DNA of 64,000 nucleotides from Pyricularia pennisetigena (Eukaryota; Ascomycota; Sordariomycetes; Magnaporthales; Pyriculariaceae), in assembly GCF_004337985.1 (NCBI RefSeq), contig NC_043741.1, positions 2,859,348 through 2,923,347 of the forward strand. Reading direction: 5' to 3'. Below are positions 1 to 11,308 of this stretch, in pieces. The notes under the pieces were generated by a model, which saw nothing but the letters and a program-made list of their open reading frames with translations, made no database searches and had not been told where the DNA came from. Both the position numbers and the translations under genes were made by a program. Each line of letters starts with the position of its first letter. Within the stretch, counting starts at the first letter, position 1.

Positions 1-1298
1 CGACAATGAAATTCAAGTCAAAGTCTCAAGAGCTGATAAAGTTGGGTGTATATGCCAAATGAGGAAATTGACTGGATCCGGCTAAAGATTTGTCTTTTGA
101 GTTGAGACCGACGGGTGGGTGGTGGGTTGAAATCCAAGTTGCGATGACGGTCTTCTGTGCCACCAAAGTCCTTGGCACGTTTCTCGTTGGTGACGGGTTG
201 AGAGAGGACCGTGCCGTACTGTAAGACCTGACTGGGTGATATGGATGGTGTCTAGGTACCTAATATGGGACTGCAGTTCGGCCAATGTACAGTCCGAGCT
301 TTGAGTAGAGTCGGGGGGCGGACCGGCTGTTTATGTATGTGATTTTTTATGAGCAAAGAGACAGTCTAGACCTCGACAGGAATGACTGTTACTCTGGATG
401 AAAGAGAACAAGAGTTGCGGAGGTGTTCTTCCAAAGAAAAAAAAAGAAAAAAATCCGAACAATGTGGGATGGCACTCTGTAAGAATAGGTCACTCTCGTG
501 TCCTGTGCCTTCTCATATGGCAGAAGTAAATATGGTAGAAGCTGTTGATATTTTTCAGTTGTATTTTTTGTAACCCTGGCGCCGTGGGGTCCAAAGGATC
601 TTTAAGTAGGAAGACCGGCTTGGAGATGGGAATCTGGGTGCCAAGTCGATGTGAAGATGGGGAAATTAGACGTCTAGATATAGCATCAGAGACGAGTGGC
701 AGAAAAAGAGACCCAGAGCTAGACAGATTACCGTTGAGGCAAGTGGACGGTGTGGCAGAAACAATCGTGGACAGGGAATGACCCAATATCCGTTATGCCA
801 AGGTGTTCAGGCAGCGCTCCTTTGGGCAAAGCCTGGATCGACCGTTGTTGAGACGAGACTGCGCATACAAAACTCAAACAGCAAACACCATCCATGGACA
901 TGGGGGAAACTGCCTGACTGACAGGGTGGAGGATCTTATCTAGCAGAATGCGGGCTGACTGGGGTCGCGGGGTCGGGTAATAAAGTGTGGACAGACCAGA
1001 TGGTAAAGGAAAGTATGAGGCAAGGGGAAGCGAGAGAGCCCAACAGGCAGAGCAAGAGATCCAGACTAGACTAAGATGGGTGGGCAGGGAAGATAACACA
1101 CAAGAGACACCCGGACAGTGGAGAAGTGTATGGGTGTGAAGAGTTGAAGAATAATTTAAAAAAAGAAAAAAAAAAAGGAAAAAGAGATCCCAGGGCTCGA
1201 CTGAGTAGAGCGAGTGGGCCTATCTAGTCTGGTAAGGTAGAGAGAGGTAGGGATTAAAGCGGCCAGTAATTAGTGGTGTGCGGTAAAGAGAAATTGGA

Positions 1299-1320
1299 TG
1301 TGTGTGTGTGTGTGTGTGTG
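1299..1320. repeat. TG dinucleotide microsatellite
   Basis: About eleven uninterrupted TG units in non-coding DNA. It is an ordinary simple repeat, likely length-polymorphic between strains. Confidence 0.9.
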
Positions 1321-2659
1321 TAGGTAGGGACTTACCCAAGATGGGTAGTGCCTGGTTACGTAGATAAACTGGAACCAGAAAAAGAGATGCAAAACAGAGA
1401 ACCTGACAGGAAAGACAGCATGGGGCCAAAAGAATCCCATACCCAGACGCATCGACATAATGGAGCCAAGAAAGGCACAGCCATGGCAGACTTCCATAAC
1501 AGGTAGTAACTTTGATAACGAAGTTAATAATAAATGATAACAGTAAAAATAATAAAAAAAATAAAAGAGAGCAGGAAGGAGCAAACTGTACTATACAGGG
1601 TGTGCCCGCATGGTGTGTCAGTAACCCGGGCAGGCAAAGCCGATCTTTCGTGCTTTCCCTGCCATTGGGCATCCAGTACAGGTTGCGACTCACCAAACGG
1701 CACCTCTATTCCTACATTGGTATTGTCTTTCCCGTTGATCTGCAATGTAGTATTGTTCACGGGGTATAATCACTTACACATACTCTTAGCCCCCTGCTTT
1801 CTTCTCGCTATCATCCTCTCGGCTTTCTTTTTTCTTCTTTTCTTTTCTTTTTTTTTTTTTTTTTTTTGTTATTTCGTGTCTTTGTTAAACCTGTGAGAGT
1901 GTCGGTTTGACTACCAAGCCTTGGCGTTTGTGATCTTCTGCATGGATCCATTGCTTGAGGCGACCCGACCGAGGGCTTGTTGCGTCTTGGCAGTGGGAGG
2001 GTGTGTGTATACAAGATGAATTGATGTTAAAAGATTTCGTCTCGATCTGGAAACCTGGTGGGTCGGCGAGATCTTGCGTAACCCACCGGCTCTCAGTCAA
2101 GGCGCCAAGCCTTGCCAGGACCACTAGGGCCTTTGATTGGGGCCGTGTAAGTATGTGTACAATGCGGCGCCAGGTCTGACCACGTTAGCGCAGGCGGTCT
2201 GGGTATGTTAGCCCGACGGACAGCCAGTTTATGTCAGGACACCCCGGTGACGTGCAAGCCGCCAAGATTAAGCTCGGGGGTGGGCATGACATCCGATGGG
2301 TGTAAGGTCCCGGGATAGCCGCAAGTCCCTTCACAGCCATGCACTATATCTTGTGGGACTGGGTACAAACAGAATTCTGTAGATCGTTGCATCTGAAAAT
2401 GGAAATGAGAGGAAAAAAAAAATCTTAATGAAAAATACCGCTCAGCAATATGAGAATGTGGGCCTTACTAATTAGGACTTGCTCTGCAGAGGATCCCAAG
2501 GTTTAGTTGCTAAGTAAATCACTGCCGTTGACAGCCTAGAATGGAGCATTTACTTTTGTGTCGAGTGGAGAAAGCCTCACGAGCTGTAAGACCTGCACAT
2601 GTTGCTTCTTGATTGTTTGAGGAGAAAACAGAAAAATAAGAAGGCGAAGAAATGAAGAG

Positions 2660-2688
<29 letters not shown>
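2660..2688. repeat. 29-base A homopolymer at a gene end
   Basis: An uninterrupted A run on the plus strand. Because the adjacent gene is on the minus strand, it reads as T in the transcript and begins two bases after the TAA stop codon, so it would lie in the 3' UTR. Confidence 0.9.
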
Positions 2689-2690
<2 letters not shown>

Positions 2691-4235
2691 TTAGGCTCCA
2701 AACCCCTCAATCAACTCTACTCTGTCGAGCATCATTCCCTTTCTCATAACGTACTCTCGGAGAGCGGCAAATTCCTCGCCTTCTTCCTCACCCCAGCGCG
2801 ACGGCTGGGAAAACCCAAACGAGCATGCAATTTTGTCGAGAGCCGCACGCTGATCCTCACGCGCCCAACGTTGATACATTGAGGTGCCTGGGGTCCACGT
2901 AACCCGTTTCATTTGGTCGTTGCCTGTAGCTGTTGCGATCAAACCAATGATGCCAGTGAAGCCTATGTAGGTGATGATGCCGGCAAAGGCTATAGTAGTG
3001 GCTTTGGAGCCGTCCATTGTGTTTTGTAAACTTGACATCTTGGATGCCAAGACGTAGATGACGACGGGAAGCGAAGCTAAGCAGGTTGCAGGCAACAAAG
3101 CTTTCTGGAGAAGTTTCGATCGAATAAACGCCTTGGCGGAGTAAGTGCTCTCGATGATCCCCACAGCGACATCCAGGTTTTTGGCTTCAATGGCGACATT
3201 GAGGGCGGCCTCAGCAATATCAGGATCTACAGCACGAGCCGGCATGTCTGGATTCTGTTTGACATATCTGATAGATCCATCGGTGTCTGCCTTTTGGGGC
3301 ACAGGCTTTGACGCGTACAAGGAGAGTACATGCGGCAGTGTTTCGGGTCTGCCAAGGCGTGCTTGAACTCGAACGTATTGGCTAAGCACTTCTCGGGAGA
3401 TAGGAGCGTTTGGGTGTGCTATTATGGCATAAGACGCATCCCAGATGGTATCCATAGCCCTCTTGTGCTGGCGGGCAAAATCACCGGCTGAATCCGCCCG
3501 GGCTGAATCAGGCGACGAGGAATGGCCTGGTGTCTGCGGCAGACGGCGAGCAGGGGGACCAGAGGCGGGCTCGGTGGCAGTGCCAAGACCGGCATCCCCC
3601 TTGGATCTCGAGCCAGCCGCAACGTCAGAGGAGGAGGAACCATCAAATGACAGGAGCGCCTCGGACGCCGACGGGGCCGGCTTTGAGTCAACGAAATTGG
3701 CCAGGTGAGGTGGGCGAATAGAGTTTTTCAGCAGGCCGGCAGCTCTTTCACACGCTCGGAGGACAGACATAACTGATTCCTCAGTAGGAATCCCGGTTTG
3801 GCTTAGGAAGAGGCTTTTGAAGTGCAGGACAGGTGCGATGACTTTGTCCAATGTAAGCCCTCTTTGGGATCGAGTACTGCTGGTGCCTCGTTTAGCATCT
3901 TGATCGTCGATATTTGCCCATCTTGAAGTGGGATTTTGCCTTTGGTCATGACCACCAATCCCTGACAGACTGCTGGCAGTGCGGGATCCGTAGGTGTTGG
4001 TTGTGAATCTGCTAAAGTTAATGACTTGAGGAAAATTTGCCGGGGAGTGTGAGTTCAAGTCCCGTGACTTGGACAAGCGTGTGGACGCCCGATAGGAAGC
4101 CCTGGCTGCTCCCGTAACCGTGGCCGCCGTGGCCCGCGTAGCAAAAGAATGCCTCGTAGAGAACAGCCTGCAGATGCTGCACATCTGGGAGTTTGTAGCC
4201 GAGGTTGGCCGTAATGGCAATACCGGACGATACAT
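2691..4235 (-). CDS. Conserved fungal mitochondrial membrane protein, function unknown
   Basis: Single-exon frame of 514 residues. I chose the ATG giving MYRPVLPLRP because the open frame upstream runs through an A-rich leader only to a TTG. The N-terminus is rich in Arg, Ser, Thr and Ala with almost no acidic residues, ending in motifs such as RLFSTRHSFATRAT, which is typical of a mitochondrial presequence. The middle is low-complexity, followed by a helical region around LSQYVRVQARLGRPETLPHV. Near residues 385-450 there are two hydrophobic segments (LLPATCLASLPVVIYVLA and a second rich in Ile, Gly and Ala) and a conserved-looking tail with WTPGTSMYQRWAREDQRAA. This suggests an inner-membrane protein. 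I do not recognise a named family. It is divergent from verprolin across about 1.5 kb. Confidence 0.8.
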   Translation of the reverse strand: MYRPVLPLRPTSATNSQMCSICRLFSTRHSFATRATAATVTGAARASYRASTRLSKSRDLNSHSPANFPQVINFSRFTTNTYGSRTASSLSGIGGHDQRQNPTSRWANIDDQDAKRGTSSTRSQRGLTLDKVIAPVLHFKSLFLSQTGIPTEESVMSVLRACERAAGLLKNSIRPPHLANFVDSKPAPSASEALLSFDGSSSSDVAAGSRSKGDAGLGTATEPASGPPARRLPQTPGHSSSPDSARADSAGDFARQHKRAMDTIWDASYAIIAHPNAPISREVLSQYVRVQARLGRPETLPHVLSLYASKPVPQKADTDGSIRYVKQNPDMPARAVDPDIAEAALNVAIEAKNLDVAVGIIESTYSAKAFIRSKLLQKALLPATCLASLPVVIYVLASKMSSLQNTMDGSKATTIAFAGIITYIGFTGIIGLIATATGNDQMKRVTWTPGTSMYQRWAREDQRAALDKIACSFGFSQPSRWGEEEGEEFAALREYVMRKGMMLDRVELIEGFGA

Positions 4236-5695
4236 GTTTTTCTCTTCTTTTTTTTTTTTTCTTTTTTTCTTTTTTCTTTTCCCGTGCGAGATGCCGGCCA
4301 GCAAGCAGTCACAACCGAGAAGCCTGCGTTGTGCTACGCAATGTTATGTGCTGCTCTCCGCTTTCTGCAACTCTGTGATGCTTGCTCTGCTCTAGATGCA
4401 GTGATTATGCAATGCCTGTCGCGTGGGAGCCCGCTGCTGTATCAGCCGAATGGCTCACTGCGATGAGATGAGATTGAGGAGACTGCTCTGTCGTGCTTAA
4501 GACCTGGAGGTCTTGGCGTCGATTAATCTCCAGCACGTGAGTAATGCAGGTCGATATGTCCGTATGTATGTGCTGCGCGTTGAGTCTGAATCTCTGTTTC
4601 TAAAATCCAAAATTGGCAACAAGTTGTATTTATGTGTTTGATTCAATGGACCCTGCGTATTTGTCTGTCTGTCTGAGGGCGAATAAACAAACAGCTTGGA
4701 TTTGATTGATTGGATTGGCCTGTGTCGTGTCGGCTCAAATCACGTCGAAAGTTTTTCTCAGCCGCGCTCAGGCCAGGGATCATGGAATAGGACAGCCACG
4801 CGTTGATCTCCTTGCCGCAGATCTGGAATGCTACGTCGGGCCATTCATTCATTCATAGAAGCACATGGCATGGGTCTGGAACTGATTGTGGATGAGGTGC
4901 CACTGGTTACGCTTGTGGATTTCCAATGAAATCAATGGTGAACGAGTGGCTTTAGGATCTTCAGCAGCTTTACACTGTTGCATTCCGGACATTCCTACAG
5001 CGAACGTACCGTGTGTAAGTGGCCCAAGACTGTGGGGCAAAACACCACGCAACTCAGCCACAAGACCCCACATCTGAGTGACGACACTCGTTGCCAAGTG
5101 CCCTTTACATTCGCTGTGCGGTGCCTGCTTCAATCCGTCGGGCTGCGGTACGACATGCTAATTGAACGACACTCGGCCATGAACTCGGCTGAACACCTGT
5201 ATTCTGACACGCAAGCCAACTTCCGACTGTCTCGTTCAACCCGCTACCTCTCTCTGATCGCTGCTATTCCCGGCCAAGGCTCGACAAAATCTTTCCACTC
5301 AAGCCCGCCACTGTTGTTGAAGACTCTGTAACGACCCGACGAGTCAAGTGAACCAGACACCGTTTCCCACCCCCTCAATCGCTCACAGTTGTTGTTGCGG
5401 CTAGGGCCTCGTTAGTCACAAACGGGTGGGAACAACGGCTGCAGCCCTACTGAGCTCACCTTGACGGCTTACGTGTGTGCCCGACGAACCATCTAATCTA
5501 TTTGATATTTGGGCTCAACTGCTGCCTCCGACGTGAACCTCTGGTCCCTTCGGTCATCCATATATTGATAGCAGCTGTCTGGGGCAGAGCTGGGTCGACC
5601 ACCCACAGGCTGGCGCACCCACCCACGAACAATACAGATAAACACTATACCAAACATTATCCTGACTCGGCTTGACTGGCCTCCATCAAACAAAG
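4236..5695. promoter_or_regulatory. Shared upstream region of two divergent genes
   Basis: The 1.46 kb between the starts of the mitochondrial membrane protein gene (minus) and the verprolin gene (plus) must hold both promoters and 5' leaders. The minus-strand leader directly before its ATG is strongly A-rich (plus-strand T/C run about 4236-4280). The 100 bases before the verprolin ATG are rich in C and A, as is common for fungal leaders. No ORF here is credible. Exact promoter elements cannot be placed by eye. Confidence 0.5.
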
Positions 5696-7241
5696 ATGCC
5701 GCCCCCTCCTCCGCCTCCCCCACCCCCTCCCATGCCCGGCCGGGGAGGACCACCGCCTCCTCCCCCACCGCCGGGCGGCCTACCTGCCAGGCCTCCACCG
5801 GGGAACAACAGAGTAAGTTGACTATCAGGACTTCGTTGTATGTCTGATATATGGTGGTGACTAACCAAGTTCTGTCGTTACCTTCTACAGGGTGCACTCC
5901 TAAGCGACATCACAAAGGGCAAAGCTCTCAAGAAAACCGTCACAAATGACCGTTCAGCACCTATACTTGCCGGCTCTGGTGGTGTCACCTCGGCCGCACC
6001 TCCTGTCGGCGGTGCCCCACCTGTGCCCGGGATGATGGGTGGTATGCCAAAGCCTCCCGGCGGTCTTGCGCCTCCGGTCCCCGGCAACCGGATGAGGAGC
6101 AACAGCGATCATGGAAGATCTGACTCTACAGGATCAACCGGAGGAGGCTTGGAGACCAGTGCTCCGCAGCTGGGCGGCCTGTTTGCTGGCATCGGTATGC
6201 CGAAGCTGAGGAAAACTGGCGGTGGTGTAGACACAGGAGGTATGTTGGATGCAGATATGGTCCATCTGCTTGGCCAAACTAACGCGTACCTTGACAGCAA
6301 ATCGCGATGCGTCTTATCTCTCAGACCCGGAAAACTCTACAGGTTCGGCTCCAAAACCGCCGTCGATGTCTGCTCCAAAACCACCTTCGGGTGCCGCTCC
6401 TAGAGTGCCAGGTCGCCCAGGTGTCCCTGCTCCGCCAGCCGGACCAACGTCTCATCCCTCGATTGCGAATTTGAGGAAGAACCCTAGTGATGTCCAACGG
6501 CCCTTCTCATCCGCATCCATGATGAAAGGGCCACCTCCTCCGATAGGCAAAAAGCCACCTCCACCTCCGGGTTCTCGCAAACCATCCTCCATGGCAGCTG
6601 CTCCTCCCGCTCCACCGAGTGCGCCGCCTGCTCCACCACCACCTCCCCCATCTTCTGCTCCGAGACCGCCTCCGGCTCCTTCACGTGGAACCCCGCCACC
6701 CCCAGCTGTGCCACCCAGCTCTGGGCCCTCGTCAAACGGGGCAGCAGCGGCTAGCCTCGCAGTACAAGCTGCACTCAGAGCAGCAACAAGTCCCAGCTCA
6801 GCTCCAGCGGCACCGCCACCACCACCGCCACCGCCGGCTTCCCGCGGCGGCAGTAGCAATCCAACATCGCCGCCGCCGCCGCCGCCTTCTTCTGGCGCAC
6901 CACCACCACCCTCTTCACCAGTCCCGCCACCCCCGCGGCCAGCTCAGCACCAACACCAGCCGTCAGCCAGCCGTGCGGCTCTGCTCGATCCTGCGGCGTT
7001 CACACTTACTCCCAACGGTGGCAAGCTGCACAGCCCGACTCGGTCACTCTCTGGGGCACGGCCAGGGACTGCAGGAGGTGATAGTACCAATGGTGGGGGC
7101 ATGTACGTTGTACATGACCCGCGTTGGAGGTTTGTGGGGGAAGACAAGTTCCCCAAACCGCGAGAGTTTTCAGGGGGTACCAAGCGATATCGCGCTGGTA
7201 GGGGGAGCAGTGTACCATTGGATCTAAGATCTCTGGGGTAG
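5696..7241 (+). CDS. vrp1: Verprolin (WIP-type actin and WASP partner)
   Basis: Three exons: 5696-5812, 5891-6239 and 6298-7241, giving 469 residues. Introns start GTAAGT and GTATGT and end ACAG. Verprolins bind actin monomers and the WASP homologue and work in cortical actin patches, endocytosis and polarised growth. The first exon is a proline run (MPPPPPPPPPPP). Exon 2 opens with the WH2 actin-binding motif (GALLSDITKGKALKK, about residues 40-54) and the first intron falls directly before it. The body is a long proline-rich region with many PPPPP stretches (profilin and SH3 ligands). The C-terminus carries the WASP-binding signature: KLHSPTRSL, then DPRWRFVGEDKFPKPREF and a KRYRAGRGSSVPLDL end. 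All expected parts are present, so the gene looks intact. Confidence 0.95.
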
Positions 7242-10200
7242 ATCTTGCCAAGGCGATTTTGGGGTAGAGACATGTCTGAACTCCATGGCAGTGGGTATTT
7301 CTTGTTTTGTTTTGAATCTGACTATGGACAACAGGTTAGAAGAAGCATTTTTTTGCGGCGACTAAACTAATCAGATAGTCTAGATCGACGGTCCGGAACT
7401 TGGCAGTTTACAGAAATGATCTTACTCCTATCAAAGTCCACGTGCCAAGCATTGTTTTGGGTAGAAGATCTGAAGGCAGCTCCTGCCGATACCTGGTTTC
7501 TCCTTTTACTGTCTTACTTATCTGATGCCCTTATTTCCGGTCGAGCTGGGCGAGTGCTTGTATGGTCTTGTGCAGGGTCGCACCTGTTACACGTCTTTCC
7601 CCCCCCCCCGGCCCCATCAGTCTAGCCCGCCCGCCTCTATTTTCGTCTGGTCTAGGTCTACAGAACCGGGAAGCGGGCCGGTCTTCGTTGTCTTGCCAGG
7701 CTACCCTCATCCTCGACTCGCTCCCCGCGCGCTCCGTGGTGTACCATGTCGACAAAGCAATAATAAGAAGAGGGAAGGGACAGGGACCGTTGAGTCAATG
7801 TTGCCACATATCGAAACGGCGACATCCTTTTTAACCTGCTTTGTGAGACATGACTTGCATACACGAACCGTGTGCCAGACAAAGCAACAGGACGAGAGAG
7901 GGAGGGGCAGCGTGAAATCCTTCCATTTCAGGAATAGCTTCAAAGAAAGGGTCTACTACGGGGGAAAGGGGCAGTGAGGTTTTGCGTGTTAATGGTGATT
8001 TCAAATTATATATATAAATAAAAAAAAATAAAAAAAAAGATCAAAGCAAGTTAAGGGTGATGTACCTTATGGAATGGCCAGCAGAAAAAGAGAGGGAGAA
8101 AAAAAAACAAAGGTAAAGCTTTTTTTTTTTTTTTTTTTTCCGGCCTTGTCTTTCTTTCGGTTCCCTTTTTGATGCCTACGTAGGCTCTATCCTTGTCAAG
8201 TCATTCTTTTGCCTGGTTTCTGAGTCGAGCACGCTGTTGGATCACATAAAATGCCAAGAATGCTTGAAGTTGCTTCATTTTCTTTTCCTCTTTTTTTATA
8301 ACTGATCAAGTTGACGGGCTTCACCGAGCATCGGCTCAGAATAGATTGAACCTGACAAAGGGTCACTCAACTGCAGTGGTTGGAATGGAGGAGATCGACC
8401 ATGTCAAAACGATGCTTGTAGTTACGACGATAGGATGTTTTATTGATGAGGCTGTGCTGTAGGTTGGGAAGTATGATTTTTGCATGTGAGAAATGACTTG
8501 ACAGAAAGCCTTTTTTTTTTTTTTTTTTTTTTTTTGTTGTTGATCTCTCGGCTTGGCATAGTCGGCAGTCCATCCCATCCCATCCCATACTACTCGGGGT
8601 TACATTGAACCTGTCATGCTGCAGAAAAAAAAGACAAAAGGCTCCGGGGGTTTGATGTCCAAATCATAATATACCTTATTTACGACGCTGCAAGCTCAAG
8701 GCTCTGACAAGGAGGCAGAGTCTGGTCCTTGAGGAAACTTTCCCAGTTACCCGAGTGGATTCTGCAGCAGCGCTCCAACTGAGATGGGATGGATGCACCA
8801 TACGACAGCTTTTCACTTTGGCACAGCAACAAGTCAATTAATTGCCTTGAGCTGTCATAGATTCTCTTGTCAGCTCGGAGGTCGGCCTCCGGCTGCAAAT
8901 TGGTTTTCATACTCGGCCGACGGGCTTCATCGCACTCCGCGATCAATCTGTTGTTCCGATCAGATCAACCTCTACCCCCTCTTACGCATGTCAGGTTGCC
9001 CGACTTTTGCAATGGGATAGTCGATTGAATATCGACCTGTAGATTTTTGATACAAAAAGTTAAAATGAATAAAAATAAAATCCAAAACCACGACCCTGTC
9101 TTGCTGATCGATCTTTGGCAGATGACATGCTAGCGCATGTCCGAGGTGTTGATTTGAGATGTGATCTTCGACGCCGGGGACTATTTGCTGTGTACGCCTT
9201 CCTTGCCCTTCCCGTAACCTCGGGGAAATGTGGATATCCTCACCTAGCTGTTTCAACACACCCCGAGGACCTTGATCTTTTGGTTTCATGACATCCGTGA
9301 GAGGCTTGCCTCTCTGTCTCTCCTTGCAAACAGTGCGAGCGCAAGATCTGGAGCTTTCCTCCATGGCCATTGATATGCGGTGCATTAATGCGTCAAGCCC
9401 TGGTTGATCTAGACCTGCAAGCTACTTTGGGCAACGCTGCGCTGATGACGTATTTCTTGGCCGTGGATACAAGCTATGCAGGCGAGGTTGAAATAGGTTC
9501 AAAGTAAATAGCTGAGACCCCATGTGAGGTAGAACCCCGAGATACTTGCCATCCATTTTCTGCCTAATACTCCCGGGTGTTCATGCAACTTTTTTTTGTC
9601 TGGAGCAGGCCTCCACTCGGATTATCTCGAGAGATTTGAGAGCCTACCAAATAAACGTACACCCTCCCTCTTGAAACAAACAAAAAAAACTCAACATTTT
9701 GTTGGACAAAAGGACATGCCCACACAGGAGACACCCTTTACACAGCCCCGGCTGGCAGTGAAATCATTTTTGTGGTGGAGAATGGCGGGAAAGGCCCTCG
9801 AAGCATTGAGAAGTCAACCTGACTACCAGTAGTAGTATACCAAGAAGTTGCCGTTATCGGGGAGTTTGTTTTCTATGTGATACAAGTCAACAAACACTCC
9901 AGCTATCATTGAAACAGGGGGACATATTATTTTCCTTGTGTTAAGTGAAAATATCCACACTTGGTTACCGAGTTCACTCCCTTCCTCTGAAAGACTTCAT
10001 GTGTTAATCTGAAGATGATTTCCGCACAATGCCCTGCGGTTAGCCTTACTACATTTTCTATGGCCAGATATCAACCAACCGATAGATCTGGATGCCTCTC
10101 GGATGTTTCAAACTCACCAAACCCCGAATGAATATGTGCTGCGCAGAAAAGCTTCGTCAGGGCCCACCCGGAGCACTGCGGTTACGTCAACGCCGCCGGC

Positions 10201-11308
10201 CAGCCTCCCAGTGTCCTCAGCATCTGTCCCTTTACAGAATGGCAAGACAGCACTCATCAATCGGCCAGTATGTGTGTTGGCCGTCAAGGCGGCTGAAGGA
10301 GGTTGGAATGACGACAAGAGCAAAAAAAAAAGAAAAAAAAAAGTACACGCTGTAAATGAACGATTAGCTTCTTGAAAATTCCCTCGTCATACAAACTACT
10401 TTCCCGTCGAAATGGATCTCATGGAATCCCCTATTGTGGTGGAAGAAATGCAGCCCACCTAGGGCATATAACCTATTCTCCTGCATTGCAAAGTGCGGGT
10501 TTGCATTTTGTCGTTTAATGCAGTGGTTTTTTTTTTTAGCCATAACACCCTCACTTCTGGCAGCCCCATGGATGAGAAGAGAATCTTTGGTCTGTGGAGG
10601 GTAATGTCGGGTAAAAAAGAATAGATAAGAGATTCATCCCTGCGCTCAGAATGCTCTCTGCCTCACGCTGCGAGAGACCTACTCCTCAGGTCTTGATAAC
10701 TGCGAGGGTAAGGACCGCGGGGACATGGAGAACGTTCTAGCTAAGCTCAGTCAGCTCTCATAGTCTATTGCTAGAAAGTGCCGGCTCGATGCCATCGTCT
10801 TAGTATCAAACGACAGCAAACGCGCCTCTCAGTGGCTTGTTCCAACAGATCATCCATCAATACCAGTAATTTCAATGTCGAATCTTGCAGCCAAGTCGTA
10901 CACCACCAACGACGTCAAGCACAAGCGGGGAGATTTACACACGCAAATAGAGAAAAGATTTGGGGGCCCTCAAGAGCGAGTTGGTCCTCAAAGAGGCCAG
11001 GTGGAAGAAGCGCTTCGCCGCGGAGGCCATGTCCCACCGGCGCTTCGAAATAGCAAGCGATTACAAGATCCCGTCTATCAGATTGAGACGACCAAAAACA
11101 GGACGGCCGTTCTCTGCCGGATCAGAGAGTTTTGGGACAGTCGAAAATTACTAAACAATCAGCTCATGAGCCCTGGTATCTACAGGTCGTCGAATTATTA
11201 GGTTGTCTAATCCCCTTGCATCTATAGTTGTGGGCTCGTTGCAAACACTGCCAAACTAAGACCCAGACAAGTCCATCATCGTTAATCCCATCGGCCACTC
11301 GCCCTCAC
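7242..11308. other. Long intergenic stretch with homopolymers
   Basis: About 4 kb between verprolin and the RRM gene, whose 3' ends converge. It holds T tracts at about 8120-8139 and 8511-8535, a short ATCCC tandem near 8571-8588, an alternating AT stretch near 8005-8015, and purine-rich patches. No ORF is convincing as a whole gene. A patch near 10951-11085 has coding-like third-position bias (see findings). Confidence 0.5.
8511..8535. repeat. 25-base T homopolymer
   Basis: Uninterrupted T run in non-coding DNA, one of several A/T tracts of 20 bases or more in the window. A slightly shorter one lies about 370 bases upstream. Confidence 0.9.

Larger units (their letters stand above)
1..2690. 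other. Gene-free stretch at the window start
   Basis: I see no coding region I can support. Open frames are short, lack family resemblance and often begin at non-ATG codons. The stretch holds a TG dinucleotide repeat near 1299-1320, a purine-rich A/G stretch near 1155-1185, a T tract near 1848-1867 and a 29-base A tract that ends two bases before the stop codon of the next gene. It may contain UTR or promoter DNA of a gene outside the window. Confidence 0.5.
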
